DNA of 64,000 bases, taken from contig NZ_RXLO01000001.1 in the NCBI RefSeq assembly GCF_003958645.1, positions 1 through 64,000 of the forward strand, written 5' to 3'. Made by a program: the position numbers and the translations under genes. The notes beneath the pieces were generated by a model. The model had not been told where the DNA came from. It made no database searches and saw only the letters and a list, made by a program, of their open reading frames with translations. Positions within the stretch are counted from its first letter, which is position 1. Each line of letters begins with the position of its first letter. The stretch comes from Chitinophaga rhizosphaerae (GTDB taxonomy: Bacteria; Bacteroidota; Bacteroidia; Chitinophagales; Chitinophagaceae). This document shows, piece after piece, positions 9,701 through 18,175 of this stretch.

Positions 9701-9873
9701 AAAATATGACGATCATGATCAAAGACAACGGGAAAGGATTTGACCCTGAAAAGGTACGCCTGTTCGGCAACGGACTGAAAAACATCGAGAAGCGGATGCA
9801 GCAGGTAGGCGGGCAGGCCGACATCATTTCACAGAACGGGACGACAGTTTTCTTAGATATACCATTAAATTAA
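6748..9873 (+). CDS. Two-component sensor histidine kinase with periplasmic beta-propeller and Y_Y_Y domain
   Basis: A 1041-residue membrane sensor. After a signal peptide (about 25 residues) comes a long periplasmic region of Reg_prop propeller repeats (for example GFLWISTFDGVNRFDG, NMWIGTDGDGLKKY, NMWISHNRGI) to about residue 700. A Y_Y_Y immunoglobulin-like domain follows at about 730-800 (YMLEGADEDW, LAPGTYLFKVKA), then one transmembrane helix (about 806-828). The cytoplasmic part has a HisKA_3 domain with phospho-acceptor His856 in DMHDDLGSG and a C-terminal ATPase with N box (ESLHNVVKHS) and G boxes (DNGKGFD, GNGLKNI). It lacks the receiver and AraC domains of hybrid SusR-like sensors, so it should pass phosphate to the separate NarL-type regulator 48 bases downstream. 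The signal may be a polymer or its fragment; this is inferred from the family. Confidence 0.93.
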   Translation: MRSFYQTSILILCLFLACLATASAQERSYNFDAYGVDNGLSQNSIGSIIQGPEGFLWISTFDGVNRFDGYVFNEFRTNPAQGRPERPDERVVYNSAAQLGRAVIKSFGLHGTRNHLFYLDHDNQLFVAHNAGISFYDSYKGTFRLVFADSIYVNEAERDFLPKFKILGEDVATQSLWVWRPAKGLYQLDSETFELKKIILYPPAYARENKIPQTVAMQDNYIWICFENEQLYRMDVHTARLTTYCLPSLIGKPVIRALSADSLLVVSNGHVTIFDTKHNRYSDTKFSIYNELQEPFTPNVIELDERGNAWIGGNNGVLVYSIANHEVINHITSFNAFETNSFNKITALYRDRGNNMWIGTDGDGLKKYAPNKKVFSLYRSPRISHNIVKAVYKHDDGRLYVGLLQDGLDIYEKGGKYLKRISNELTPGRFPANNLHAICREDYESLWFHFVRGHIGLFDIKSERFQDLTGKVLALGLPPQLVIYPFVNKRPNGETYFNYGEYLLKFSSADKGLSPAIVHRFDNEQLTCFFEDFWGNQYVGTKASVYCRKSEGSKWEKIPLWVKDVEIKSINKNAHKQLLLATNKGLLVLDEASRKLKHYNSYDYAGMVSDYVYAVLLDDKDNMWISHNRGITHIRQNGDNLVTFNFEDGLQSNEFNTGAYFKSMDGELFFGGIRGVTGFYPRNFRNNPWMPKVIIKRLEVLDKPYKSDTAISLLQRVELAYNQNTIAIEYVPLEFTNPLKNKVQYMLEGADEDWLMAGNQNMARYTNLAPGTYLFKVKACNNDEVWNTEPTTLQIVIKIPFWQSLWFRFLLLLLILGIAYYFSALYLDYKIRNEKLKLEKEQAVDQERARISSDMHDDLGSGLSTIRLLSEIAKRKIKDSGQTKEIERISEAAGELVDKMSEIIWAMSSSNDSLANLIAYMRSFAADFLEHAHIQHHFIIPESIPNVKLNGGTRRHIYLAVKESLHNVVKHSQATEVIIEVKVFKNMTIMIKDNGKGFDPEKVRLFGNGLKNIEKRMQQVGGQADIISQNGTTVFLDIPLN

Positions 9874-9921
9874 TCTACATTTACTCTTTATAACATCTTG
9901 GTGTTATGACTTTAAATTGAA

Positions 9922-10587
9922 ATGATGGTATATTCGAAAAAAAAGCTACAAAATAGCATGGATATCATCTCTGTGGCTATTGTTGAAGACAATCACGATA
10001 TCAGGCAAGCCATGGAATTGTTGATCAATGGTTCTGAGGGATATGCGTGCATTGGAGCTTTCAACAATGCAGAAAATGCGCTTGAAAAGATTCCTCAGTT
10101 GTTACCCAATGTGGTGTTGATGGACTTTAACCTGCCGGGCATGAACGGCATTGAATGCATCGCACGCCTGAAGGGAGAATTCCCCGACATGCAGTTTATG
10201 ATGCTGACTGTCTATGAAGACGACGACAAGATCTTTATGGCCCTGGAAGCAGGTGCCAGCGGTTATATCCTGAAAAAGACATCGCCCGGCGAATTGCTCG
10301 ACGCCATCCGCGATTTGCATGAAGGCGGGTCGCCCATGAGCTCGCAGATCGCCAGAAGGGTGGTGGCCTATTTCCAGAAACAGGCCAAGCCGAACCCGGC
10401 GCTCGAAGCACTCACTTCCCGCGAAAAAGAAATCCTCGACCAGTTGTCCAAAGGTTTCCTCTACAAGGAAATCGCCGGCAACCTGTTCATCAGTATCGAA
10501 ACCGTACGCCGCCACGTCCACAATATATATGAAAAGCTGCACGTGCGCAGCCGGACGGACGCGGTCAACAAATATTTTAACCGTTAA
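9922..10587 (+). CDS. NarL/LuxR-family response regulator
   Basis: A 221-residue regulator. The receiver domain has the acidic pair Glu22-Asp23, phospho-acceptor Asp68 (VVLMDFNLPGMNG), a Thr in LTVYED and Lys in LKKTSP. The C-terminal LuxR-type helix-turn-helix (about 153-215) reads LTSREKEILDQLSKG and ETVRRHVHNIYEKL. The frame has two possible starts; family proteins usually begin close to the receiver, so the ATG at 9958 (MDIISVAIVED) is a realistic alternative to 9922. The gene directly follows the propeller kinase, which is of the matching HisKA_3 class, so the pair is a cognate two-component system. A terminator follows. Confidence 0.93.
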   Translation: MMVYSKKKLQNSMDIISVAIVEDNHDIRQAMELLINGSEGYACIGAFNNAENALEKIPQLLPNVVLMDFNLPGMNGIECIARLKGEFPDMQFMMLTVYEDDDKIFMALEAGASGYILKKTSPGELLDAIRDLHEGGSPMSSQIARRVVAYFQKQAKPNPALEALTSREKEILDQLSKGFLYKEIAGNLFISIETVRRHVHNIYEKLHVRSRTDAVNKYFNR

Positions 10588-10611
10588 AGGTTAACTATTG
10601 CCATTTTTGAC

Positions 10612-10640
10612 AGGGCCTCCCGGCACAGGGGGCCCTTTTT
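10612..10640 (+). terminator. Rho-independent terminator after the kinase/regulator pair
   Basis: AGGGCCTCC (10612-10620) pairs with GGGGGCCCT around a CGGCACA loop, with one mismatch or bulge, followed by a run of five T. It lies 25 bases after the regulator stop. Confidence 0.8.
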
Positions 10641-10755
10641 CTTATCCTGCTCATAAAAGTTTACCGCTTCGGCACGATCCTATTAGGAAAGATTCCCGTT
10701 TTGTCCTACATTCATCTTCAATTTCCACCTCTGTTTGAGCGCATTTGACCACGAT

Positions 10756-11298
10756 ATGGATTGGATCCGGATGAAAAGCGGCGACCTCTCCGCGTTCGAG
10801 CGCCTGTATCGCGCCCACGTCCAACCCATGATGCGCTACGGCCTCAAAATCACCGACGATCCCGCACTCGTCCAGGATTGCATCCAGGATCTGTTCGAAG
10901 AAACCTGGAAGAACCGCCAGCACCTTTCCGATACGCCTTATCCCAAATATTATCTCCTCCGCGCATTGCGCAATAAATTGTCTAAAGCCCTGTCCAAACA
11001 GTCGTTCGTCCGTAACGGCGAGTTGAACCTCGCATCCGGCGAGCTCCTTTCCGGCTATGTGGAACTGGAGATCGTGGCGCGCGAAACGGAAAACCTCAAC
11101 CGCGAAACCCTCCGCCACCTGCTCGACGAGTTGCCCCGCCGCCAGCAGGAAGCCATCCACCTCCGTTTTTACCATAACGTGTCTTACGAAAACATCGCCG
11201 AGATGATGGATATGAACTATCAGTCGGTCCTCAACCTCGTTCAGCGCGCGCTGAAAGCCCTGCGCAAGGGGTTTTCGGTAAAAGTTCCCCGCCGCTGA
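10756..11298 (+). CDS. ECF RNA polymerase sigma factor (FecI-like, partner of FecR)
   Basis: About 180 residues with region 2 (FERLYRAHVQPMMRYG, CIQDLFEETWKNR) and region 4 (LPRRQQEAIHLRFYHNVSYENIAEMMD, then a recognition helix before LVQRALKALRK). The frame can be extended to a TTG at 10735, but the ATG at 10756 (MDWIRMKSGD) or 10771 is more usual. It lies 67 bases before a FecR-type anti-sigma gene and upstream of an STN-containing SusC. That order is the standard Bacteroidota cell-surface signalling cassette in which uptake of a substrate by SusC releases the sigma factor. Confidence 0.92.
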   Translation: MDWIRMKSGDLSAFERLYRAHVQPMMRYGLKITDDPALVQDCIQDLFEETWKNRQHLSDTPYPKYYLLRALRNKLSKALSKQSFVRNGELNLASGELLSGYVELEIVARETENLNRETLRHLLDELPRRQQEAIHLRFYHNVSYENIAEMMDMNYQSVLNLVQRALKALRKGFSVKVPRR

Positions 11299-11365
11299 AA
11301 AAATAATTCCTGAAAAGTGAGTATCCCGCGGGTAAATTGTCCATTACAGGATATATACGCTCCGC

Positions 11366-12436
11366 ATGCCATCATCCGAAGACAAACTGGAATCGCTGTT
11401 GCTCGACAATCGCTTTGTGGACTGGGTACTCAACCCGGGAAGCAGGTATGCGTCGTATTGGGAGTCCTGGACTGCCGAACGCGAGGAGAACGCCGCCCTG
11501 GCCGCATGCGCCCGTGCGATGGTGCTGGAGATCGGGATGGAAGAGGAATATGGGGGAGAAGATATGCCCGCCGGAGAAGTGGACGCGCTTTTCGGAAAAA
11601 TCCGGGAAGGCATCGGCGAAAGGGGACCGCACCGCATGCGCCCCCTCCGCTGGATCGCGGTTGCGGCGGCCGTCGCATTACTGGTAGCCGCCAGTGGATG
11701 GATGTTTTTCCGTGGCGAATCGAAACAACGGGAAGTAGCTGCCGTTGCCGAAGGGCGCTCGCCCGAAGTGGTACGGTTCAACGGCAACTCCGGCAGCCAG
11801 GCGCTTTTCCTGCCCGATGGCTCCAGGGTTGTGCTGGGAAAAGGCGCGCGTATCGCCTACAACCTGTTGATGGACGGCAGTAAACGCGAAGTGAAACTGA
11901 CAGGGGAAGCCTTTTTCGACGTAGTCCCCAATCCGCAGCAACCATTTTATATATATACCGACAAGATGGTCGTGAAGGTGCTGGGCACCAGTTTCCGGGT
12001 GAAGGCCGGCGCGGAGGAATCCGTAGCGGTGAGCACCGGCAAGGTGTCTGTCTACCTGAAAGGCCAGGATCTGGAGCAGCGGGCGGCGAGCATCGTGATG
12101 CCGCGGCAGTTGTGCCGATACGAAGCCGCGCTACAGGAGCTGGTGACCGAAGATTTCGGCGGCAACCTGGTCCAGGAAGCAGAACTGGCCAAACTGAAAA
12201 CCCTGGTGTTCGAGGAAGCGCCCCTGGCCGAAGTGCTCCGCGCTCTCGAAACGCATTACGCCATCCCCATCACATTCGACACAGACACGTTTAAAAACTG
12301 TTATATCACGCTGACGCTTGGAAATGAAAGCCTTGAGGAAATATTGAAAGTCATCACCAGGACTATCGACGCATCGTATACTTTGAGCACGTACGGCATC
12401 CGTGTAGAAGGAAATGGGTGCCAGAATGAACAATGA
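11366..12436 (+). CDS. FecR-type anti-sigma factor with DUF4974 domain
   Basis: A 356-residue inner-membrane protein. The first 90 residues are cytoplasmic and should hold the sigma factor; a single transmembrane helix lies at about 96-114 (IAVAAAVALLVAASGW). The periplasmic FecR domain at about 135-235 includes LPDGSRVVLGKGARI, LTGEAFFDV and VKVLGTSFRVKA. The C-terminal DUF4974 domain (about 275-350) is typical of Bacteroidota FecR proteins and is thought to contact the STN domain of the SusC receptor. The next gene encodes exactly such a SusC, so the circuit is complete. Confidence 0.93.
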   Translation: MPSSEDKLESLLLDNRFVDWVLNPGSRYASYWESWTAEREENAALAACARAMVLEIGMEEEYGGEDMPAGEVDALFGKIREGIGERGPHRMRPLRWIAVAAAVALLVAASGWMFFRGESKQREVAAVAEGRSPEVVRFNGNSGSQALFLPDGSRVVLGKGARIAYNLLMDGSKREVKLTGEAFFDVVPNPQQPFYIYTDKMVVKVLGTSFRVKAGAEESVAVSTGKVSVYLKGQDLEQRAASIVMPRQLCRYEAALQELVTEDFGGNLVQEAELAKLKTLVFEEAPLAEVLRALETHYAIPITFDTDTFKNCYITLTLGNESLEEILKVITRTIDASYTLSTYGIRVEGNGCQNEQ

Positions 12437-12579
12437 AATAGATTAATTAAAAACTAAACTCAGACAACCAAAATGAACGCATGAGACTGACCGGAGCAGT
12501 CCGGACGATCTGTGTCCTGCGGCCAATCCCCCGCAGCGACGGCGTTTGCCTTTAATTTAATTGCTAAATCGTTTAAGTT

Positions 12580-15500
12580 ATGAAGAAGAGCTATTCCACA
12601 TCGAGGATGCGCGCGTGCCTGTACGGTATGCTGGCCCTCGCCACCGCTTTGCCGGCCGGGGCCCGAGCAAATGCGGAACAGGGCGTGCTAGACAGAAAGC
12701 TCACCCTGTCGATCGAGCATGAAGCCTTCAGGGGCGTGCTGGAGAAGATCAGCCGCAAGGCCGACGTAAAATTCTCCTATACCCGCAACACGATCCCGGA
12801 GAAAGAAAAAGTTACTGTACGGGCGAAGGACGAAGCCCTCTCGAAAGTGTTCGACGAGCTGTTCCAGCCCTATAATATCAACTACGAAGCCATCGGCAGC
12901 CAGATCGTCCTGAAACGCCAGCGGATCGGCGCGATGGCCGGCGGCATGGAAGAGATGGACGAAGCCATCGCCGCGATGGCTTTCAAGAAAATCAGCGGCG
13001 TTGTCCGCGATGCGGTGACAAATGCCGCCATCCCTGGCGTTACGGTGATGGTGAAAGGCAGCACCAAAGGCACTTCCAGCAACGGCGACGGCCGCTTCGA
13101 ATTAGATGCCAACGAGGGCGACGTCCTCGTGTGCTCGGCCATCGGCTTCAAGTCGAGGGAAGTGACCGTTACCGGGGAAAACAGTTATAACATTGCGCTG
13201 GAGACCGACGAAAAAGGGCTCGGCGAAGTAGTGGTGACGGCCCTCGGCGTGAAACGTGCGCCCCGTTCTCTCGGTTATGCCGTGCAGAACGTAAAAGGCA
13301 GTGAAATCACCATCGCACAGGCGCCCACGATCGCGCAAGGCCTCATGGGCAAAGTGGCCGGCCTCCAGATCAGCAACGCCTCCGGCGGTGTGGAAGGCGG
13401 CTCGGCACGCGTGGTGGTCCGCGGCAATACTACACTCACCGGCGATAACCGCGCCATGGTAGTGGTAGACGGCGTTCCCATCAACAACGATCCCATCAAC
13501 AGGAACGGCCTCAACAGCGGTGGCGGCGGACTGGGGATTGCCAAAGGCGCAGACATTTCCAGCTACAACGACTGGGGTACCGGCCTGAATTTTATCAACC
13601 CTGAAGATATTGAAAGCGTAACCGTGCTGAAAGGCCCCGCAGCCTCCGCGCTCTACGGTTCCCGCGGCGGCAACGGCGTGGTAATGGTAACGCGTAAAAA
13701 AGGCACCCAGCGCAAGGGGTTGGGCGTGGAATATTCTTACTCCGCCCGCAAAACGCAGGTGTATGAATTCCTCGATTTCCAGAACGACTTCGGATCGGGG
13801 CTGGTAGGCTCGCTGTGGACGGCCGACCAGCAGAAACAGTTCCCCGTGAACGGCGCCGGCAAACGCTACCAGATCGGTACTTACACCGGAAGCTATGCAG
13901 CGGGCGATTACAAAACCGGTGCATACGGCATGCTGCCCTATAACAACAGCACCCAGGCCTGGGATCTCTTTTCCTTCCCCAGCGGCCTTTCCTGGGGCCC
14001 GAAGTTCGACAACCAGCCCATCCTCTGGTACGACGGTGTTGAGCGCCCGTATTCCGCGCAGCCAGACAACTGGAAGGCGTTCTTCCCCGACGGGAATGTA
14101 AACCAGCACAACGTTTCGCTGTCTGGCGGCGGCGAATACGGCACCGTCCGCGTTTCCTATACGCGAGACGACAGCAAGGCCAACATCCCCAATTCCAAAT
14201 ACAATACGAACACGTTCAACCTCGGTTCCAGCATCAAGGTGAGCAAGATTTTGACGGCGGATGTGACCGCCAGCTACATCAGCTACTACCGTTTGAATAC
14301 ACCGCCGATCGGTTCCGGCAACTACCTCGCGGGGATGAGCTACGCCGCCACGCGCGATTACCGGCCCGATGTCGACAAGATGAACAACTTTACGCCGCAG
14401 GGCGCGCGCAGGGACGTGGGCAACTCCAGCAACTTCCCCGCCGGATCGCCCGCATATCCTTTCTATTCCTACATGACGAACGCCTGGTGGAACATCGAAA
14501 AGAACAACACCGAGCTGCGCCGCAACCAGCTGCTGGGCGGTATCCGCCTCACGGCCAACCTGACCGACTGGCTCACGCTGACCGGCCAGGGCAGCATCGA
14601 TAATTCCAACGACGCTACCGAAATACGGGAATATCCGAAAAATATCCAGGGGACTGAAGGCGCCTATCGCGAAGCCAATTCCCAGAACCTCAGCCGCAAC
14701 CTCACTGCCATGGCCCGCATTCATAAAGAGGGGCTGGGCAACGGGGATTTCAACGCGAGCCTGACCGGTGGTGTGGAGCAATTCTACCGGAAAGACTATA
14801 CGGTGAGCGCCTCCACCAAAGGATTACTGCTCAGTCCGTTCGTATTCGCCCTGAAAAACGGTTCCGAAGTGCCCGACGCGCCGAACGAGCTCCGTTACCA
14901 GCAAAAGATCAACTCCACGTTCGGGTTCCTCGACCTGTCGTTCCGCAATTATCTCTATTTGCAGATCACGGCGCGTAACGACTGGTCTTCGACCCTCGCC
15001 AAAGAATTCAACTCCTACTTCTATCCTTCAGCCAACCTTAGCTACGTATTCTCCGACGGCATCCCCGCCATCCGGGAATCGATGCCCTGGCTGAGCTTCG
15101 GCAAACTGAGCCTTTCCTACGCCGAAACGGGCAGCGGCACCACGCCTTTCAGCATCCACAACCTGCTGACCGTAAACAATATCAACGGACAGGCTTCGCA
15201 AACGTTCCAGTCGGCTTTGAAACTTCCTGACGTGAAGCCCCAACGCAGCCGCCAGTTCGAACTGGGCCTGCAGCTCGGGTTCCTGGAAAACAGGCTGAAC
15301 GTGGAACTGACTGCTTACACGATGAAAACGTACGACCAGATCCTCGAGGGTACGCTGCCGCAGTCGGCCGGCTTTACTTCCGTGGTGCTGAACCGCGGTT
15401 CCCTTGGGAACAAGGGGCTGGAACTGGTGATCAACGCAACACCCGTGCGGACGAAAGATTTCTCCTGGACGATCGGCCTGAACGCGGCGCATAACAGCAA

Positions 15501-16356
15501 TAAAGTACTGGCGCTGGATGAAGGGGTGGATAACCTCGGCATCGGTAACTTTTTCGGCGGAAGCGGTGTTTCCACCCGCCTGAAAGTGGGCGAAAGCTAT
15601 GGTACGCTGTATGGGAAGGATTTCACATACCTGAACGGCAAGAAAGTGCTGAAAAGGGCCGTGAACCCGCAATCGCAGCTGCCTTTGACCTACACGGTGA
15701 ACGGTACCACCTACTATGCCGGTACGCAATGGGTATTGACGCCTTCCGAAGTGCCTATCGGCGATGTTACCCCGAAACTGACCGGCGGTATTTCCAACAC
15801 GTTCCGTTATAAGGATTTCTCCCTGTATGTGCTGGCCGACGCCAAGATCGGCGGCGATACCTACTTCGGTACCTACGCCGCGGCGATGGGCAACGGCCTG
15901 TTGCAGGAAACCGTGAAGGAACGCAATGGCGGCGGTGCGCCGCTGGTGTACCCCGACGGTACGCAATCCAACACCGGGATCGTTTTCGACGGGGTGTTTG
16001 CAGACGGGAAACAGAATACCGACGTGGTGGCGGCTCCCTGGTATTACCTCATGACTTACACTTCCTGGAACCACCTCGGCGTGCCGCGTTCCGCTTCCGT
16101 GTTCGAGAATTCGTGGATGAAGCTGCGCGAAACGGCGCTGACGTATCAACTGCCCTACAATGTAGTGCGGAAAACGAAAGTACTCCAGGGTTTGAGCGTG
16201 TCGCTCATCGGCCGCGACCTGTTCTACATTTTCACCACCATTCCGAAAGGGCTGAACCCCGAAGGCGTGAACGGCATCGGGAACCAGCAGGGTATCGAAT
16301 ATTCTTCCATGCCGCGGATCCGCTCCTTCGGTTTCACCGTGAAAGCATCCCTCTAA
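12580..16356 (+). CDS. SusC/RagA-family TonB-dependent transporter with STN signalling domain
   Basis: A 1258-residue outer-membrane receptor. After a signal peptide (cleavage near residue 28-30) there is an STN domain (about 38-110), a carboxypeptidase-regulatory-like domain (about 135-205, ISGVVRDAVTNAAIPGVTV), a TonB plug (about 220-345, VVRGNTTLTGDN, VLKGPAASALYGSRGGNGVVMVTRKKG), and a 22-strand type barrel ending in the aromatic terminal strand IRSFGFTVKASL. It imports a large ligand, probably a glycan fragment or peptide, with TonB energy. The STN domain connects it to the FecR/sigma pair upstream. The SusD-like partner starts 18 bases downstream. The 143 bases before it, after fecR, hold no gene. 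Confidence 0.95.
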   Translation: MKKSYSTSRMRACLYGMLALATALPAGARANAEQGVLDRKLTLSIEHEAFRGVLEKISRKADVKFSYTRNTIPEKEKVTVRAKDEALSKVFDELFQPYNINYEAIGSQIVLKRQRIGAMAGGMEEMDEAIAAMAFKKISGVVRDAVTNAAIPGVTVMVKGSTKGTSSNGDGRFELDANEGDVLVCSAIGFKSREVTVTGENSYNIALETDEKGLGEVVVTALGVKRAPRSLGYAVQNVKGSEITIAQAPTIAQGLMGKVAGLQISNASGGVEGGSARVVVRGNTTLTGDNRAMVVVDGVPINNDPINRNGLNSGGGGLGIAKGADISSYNDWGTGLNFINPEDIESVTVLKGPAASALYGSRGGNGVVMVTRKKGTQRKGLGVEYSYSARKTQVYEFLDFQNDFGSGLVGSLWTADQQKQFPVNGAGKRYQIGTYTGSYAAGDYKTGAYGMLPYNNSTQAWDLFSFPSGLSWGPKFDNQPILWYDGVERPYSAQPDNWKAFFPDGNVNQHNVSLSGGGEYGTVRVSYTRDDSKANIPNSKYNTNTFNLGSSIKVSKILTADVTASYISYYRLNTPPIGSGNYLAGMSYAATRDYRPDVDKMNNFTPQGARRDVGNSSNFPAGSPAYPFYSYMTNAWWNIEKNNTELRRNQLLGGIRLTANLTDWLTLTGQGSIDNSNDATEIREYPKNIQGTEGAYREANSQNLSRNLTAMARIHKEGLGNGDFNASLTGGVEQFYRKDYTVSASTKGLLLSPFVFALKNGSEVPDAPNELRYQQKINSTFGFLDLSFRNYLYLQITARNDWSSTLAKEFNSYFYPSANLSYVFSDGIPAIRESMPWLSFGKLSLSYAETGSGTTPFSIHNLLTVNNINGQASQTFQSALKLPDVKPQRSRQFELGLQLGFLENRLNVELTAYTMKTYDQILEGTLPQSAGFTSVVLNRGSLGNKGLELVINATPVRTKDFSWTIGLNAAHNSNKVLALDEGVDNLGIGNFFGGSGVSTRLKVGESYGTLYGKDFTYLNGKKVLKRAVNPQSQLPLTYTVNGTTYYAGTQWVLTPSEVPIGDVTPKLTGGISNTFRYKDFSLYVLADAKIGGDTYFGTYAAAMGNGLLQETVKERNGGGAPLVYPDGTQSNTGIVFDGVFADGKQNTDVVAAPWYYLMTYTSWNHLGVPRSASVFENSWMKLRETALTYQLPYNVVRKTKVLQGLSVSLIGRDLFYIFTTIPKGLNPEGVNGIGNQQGIEYSSMPRIRSFGFTVKASL

Positions 16357-16374
16357 TCTCAAAACGAAAAGCAC

Positions 16375-17991
16375 ATGAAAAGCATCATATATAGTTTGCT
16401 GGCCTGCGGGCTCCTGATCGGGGGCGGTTCTTGCAGGAAGGGGTTCGAAGATCTGAACAGACCTTACAGCGACGCAGACGAAAGCAGGATCAATATCCCA
16501 GGGTTGTATAACGGACTGGTGGAATCGTTCACCAAATATGGCGACGATGCGCTCAACGTGAGCCTCCTGTATCCCATCACCAATCAACAGGCCTATCAAA
16601 ATACCCTTGCGCCGTACGTGAACTATGCCGGCGGTTTCTGGGGGAATTATTATCCCGCGCTGCACAACTACCGCGCGCTCATCCGGCTCATCGACCAGCA
16701 GCCGGATGCGGCTTCCTTCTCCAACGTACGCCATATGGCCACCATTCTGCTGGCTTCCCGTACGCTGCGGATGGTCGATTACTACGGGGACATCCCTTAT
16801 AGCAAAGCCGTGAGCGCGGCAGACGGGCCGGCGTTCTTCCGCGTGCCGTACGACAAGCAGGCGGATATCTACAAAAGCGTGCTGGCCGACCTGAAAACCG
16901 CTACGGACGGGCTTACCACCGCAGCCGGTCAAACCAGCATCGGTGCGTCGGAAAGCTTCCTGAAGAATGATGTCGACGCCTGGCGCAAGTTCGGCAACGC
17001 CCTGCGCCTGCGGTACGCGGTGCGGTTGTACAATAAGGAAAACGCACTGTCCAGCCAGATCATTACGGATATCATCGGCGGCAACAAGCCCTTGCCGAAT
17101 AACCAGAACGTAGCGGCTACCGATATCTGGAAAGACAATTTCGGCCTCTGGCCAAATAACTTCTCGAACGCCGGGACCTTCGCTGCGCTCGACGCGAAGT
17201 GGAATTCCTACGCCGAACTGTCTATTTCCAACATGCGGATGAGCAGCAACGTGTGGCAGCAGATGTCGTCCAGCAACGACTCCAGCGGAGCCGGTATTTT
17301 CGACCCGCGCTGCAAGGTGTTCTATATGACCAGCAACCGCGACAAATGGGCGCCTCAGCCGCAAGACGGATCGCAGCCCGAAGGCGGAAGGCCGTATGAA
17401 GGAGGGATGACGGTGCGCCGGCCCATTGGTACCGACATCGCCAATAAATTCTCCTGCGTGAACCTGTACATGGCGGCAGACCGCGTTTACCAGCCCATCC
17501 TCATCATTACCGAAGCCGACGTCCATTTGCTGAAAGCGGAGATTTACCAGCGCGGTATGGGCGTTGCGAAGGATATCGTGAAAGCGAAAGCCGAGTACGA
17601 AGCCGGTTTGCGCTCGTCCGTAGAATTCTGGTACGGTTATGCGAACAATTCCCCGTTCTGGGGCACCAAGCCCACTGCGCCGACCGCGCTGCAGATGACG
17701 GCGTTCCTGACCAACCCGAAAGTCCTGTACAATGGATTGAACGATGCCGACGCATTGCGCAAGATCGCCACGCAGGCATGGCTGGCCACGTTGTTCCAAC
17801 CCTGGGAAGCCTGGGCGATCGTAAGGAGGACCGGCCTCACGCCCAAAGACCCGAACTATGCGCCGAGTGTGGTGAACAAACTGCCTTACCCGGACGATGA
17901 AAATATCAATAACCATGAAAACTGGCAAGCGGCAACCGGCGGCGCGAGCCCTGGCCAGCAGGTATTGCAAAAAATCTACTGGATGCCTTAA
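16375..17991 (+). CDS. SusD/RagB-family outer-membrane lipoprotein (SusD-like 2 type)
   Basis: A 538-residue lipoprotein; the lipobox GGGSC places the lipidated cysteine at residue 20. The sequence follows the SusD-like second family rather than classical SusD: RGFEDLNRPYSDADE-like start, an early helical region with NYAGGFWGNYYPALHNYRALI, and a late TEADVHLLKAEIYQRG helix. It forms the lid on the SusC partner encoded 18 bases upstream and captures the substrate at the cell surface. No glycoside hydrolase or peptidase is linked to the pair, so the substrate is not indicated. Confidence 0.92.
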   Translation: MKSIIYSLLACGLLIGGGSCRKGFEDLNRPYSDADESRINIPGLYNGLVESFTKYGDDALNVSLLYPITNQQAYQNTLAPYVNYAGGFWGNYYPALHNYRALIRLIDQQPDAASFSNVRHMATILLASRTLRMVDYYGDIPYSKAVSAADGPAFFRVPYDKQADIYKSVLADLKTATDGLTTAAGQTSIGASESFLKNDVDAWRKFGNALRLRYAVRLYNKENALSSQIITDIIGGNKPLPNNQNVAATDIWKDNFGLWPNNFSNAGTFAALDAKWNSYAELSISNMRMSSNVWQQMSSSNDSSGAGIFDPRCKVFYMTSNRDKWAPQPQDGSQPEGGRPYEGGMTVRRPIGTDIANKFSCVNLYMAADRVYQPILIITEADVHLLKAEIYQRGMGVAKDIVKAKAEYEAGLRSSVEFWYGYANNSPFWGTKPTAPTALQMTAFLTNPKVLYNGLNDADALRKIATQAWLATLFQPWEAWAIVRRTGLTPKDPNYAPSVVNKLPYPDDENINNHENWQAATGGASPGQQVLQKIYWMP

Positions 17992-18023
17992 TTGAGCAAC
18001 CCGGTCGAATATGGAGCACTGAC

Positions 18024-18056
18024 AGGCCGTCTGCATTTGCAGGCGGCCTTTTTTTC
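18024..18056 (+). terminator. Rho-independent terminator after the first SusCD pair
   Basis: AGGCCGTCTGC (18024-18034) pairs with GCAGGCGGCCT (18039-18049), one G-U pair, 4-base loop, followed by a run of T. It ends the sigma/FecR/SusC/SusD transcription unit, 33 bases after the SusD stop. Confidence 0.9.
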
Positions 18057-18119
18057 TTATCGGGCGGAAAAAAGATGCGAAACCATTAACGAGGAAATGA
18101 AATTTTTCCGATATTAGTA

Positions 18120-18152
18120 TTGATAAAGCGTATAATTCACGCTTTATTTTTG
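18120..18152 (+). promoter_or_regulatory. Promoter of the second SusCD pair, with an internal inverted repeat
   Basis: TTG at 18120-18122 and TATTTTTG at 18145-18152 fit the Bacteroidota -33/-7 pattern with a 22-base spacer. A perfect 8-bp inverted repeat, ATAAAGCG (18123-18130) and CGCTTTAT (18140-18147), fills the spacer and overlaps the -7 element. Confidence 0.65.
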
Positions 18153-18161
18153 CCGGTTGAA

Positions 18162-18175
18162 TGCAAACGATTGCA
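18162..18175 (+). promoter_or_regulatory. LacI-type operator at the start of the second SusCD transcript
   Basis: TGCAAACGATTGCA is a 14-bp palindrome with the central CG and TGnAAnCGnTTnCA layout typical of LacI/GalR-family (including CcpA) operators. It lies 10 bases after the -7 element, over the predicted transcription start, where a bound repressor would block initiation. No LacI-family gene is present in the window. Confidence 0.6.
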
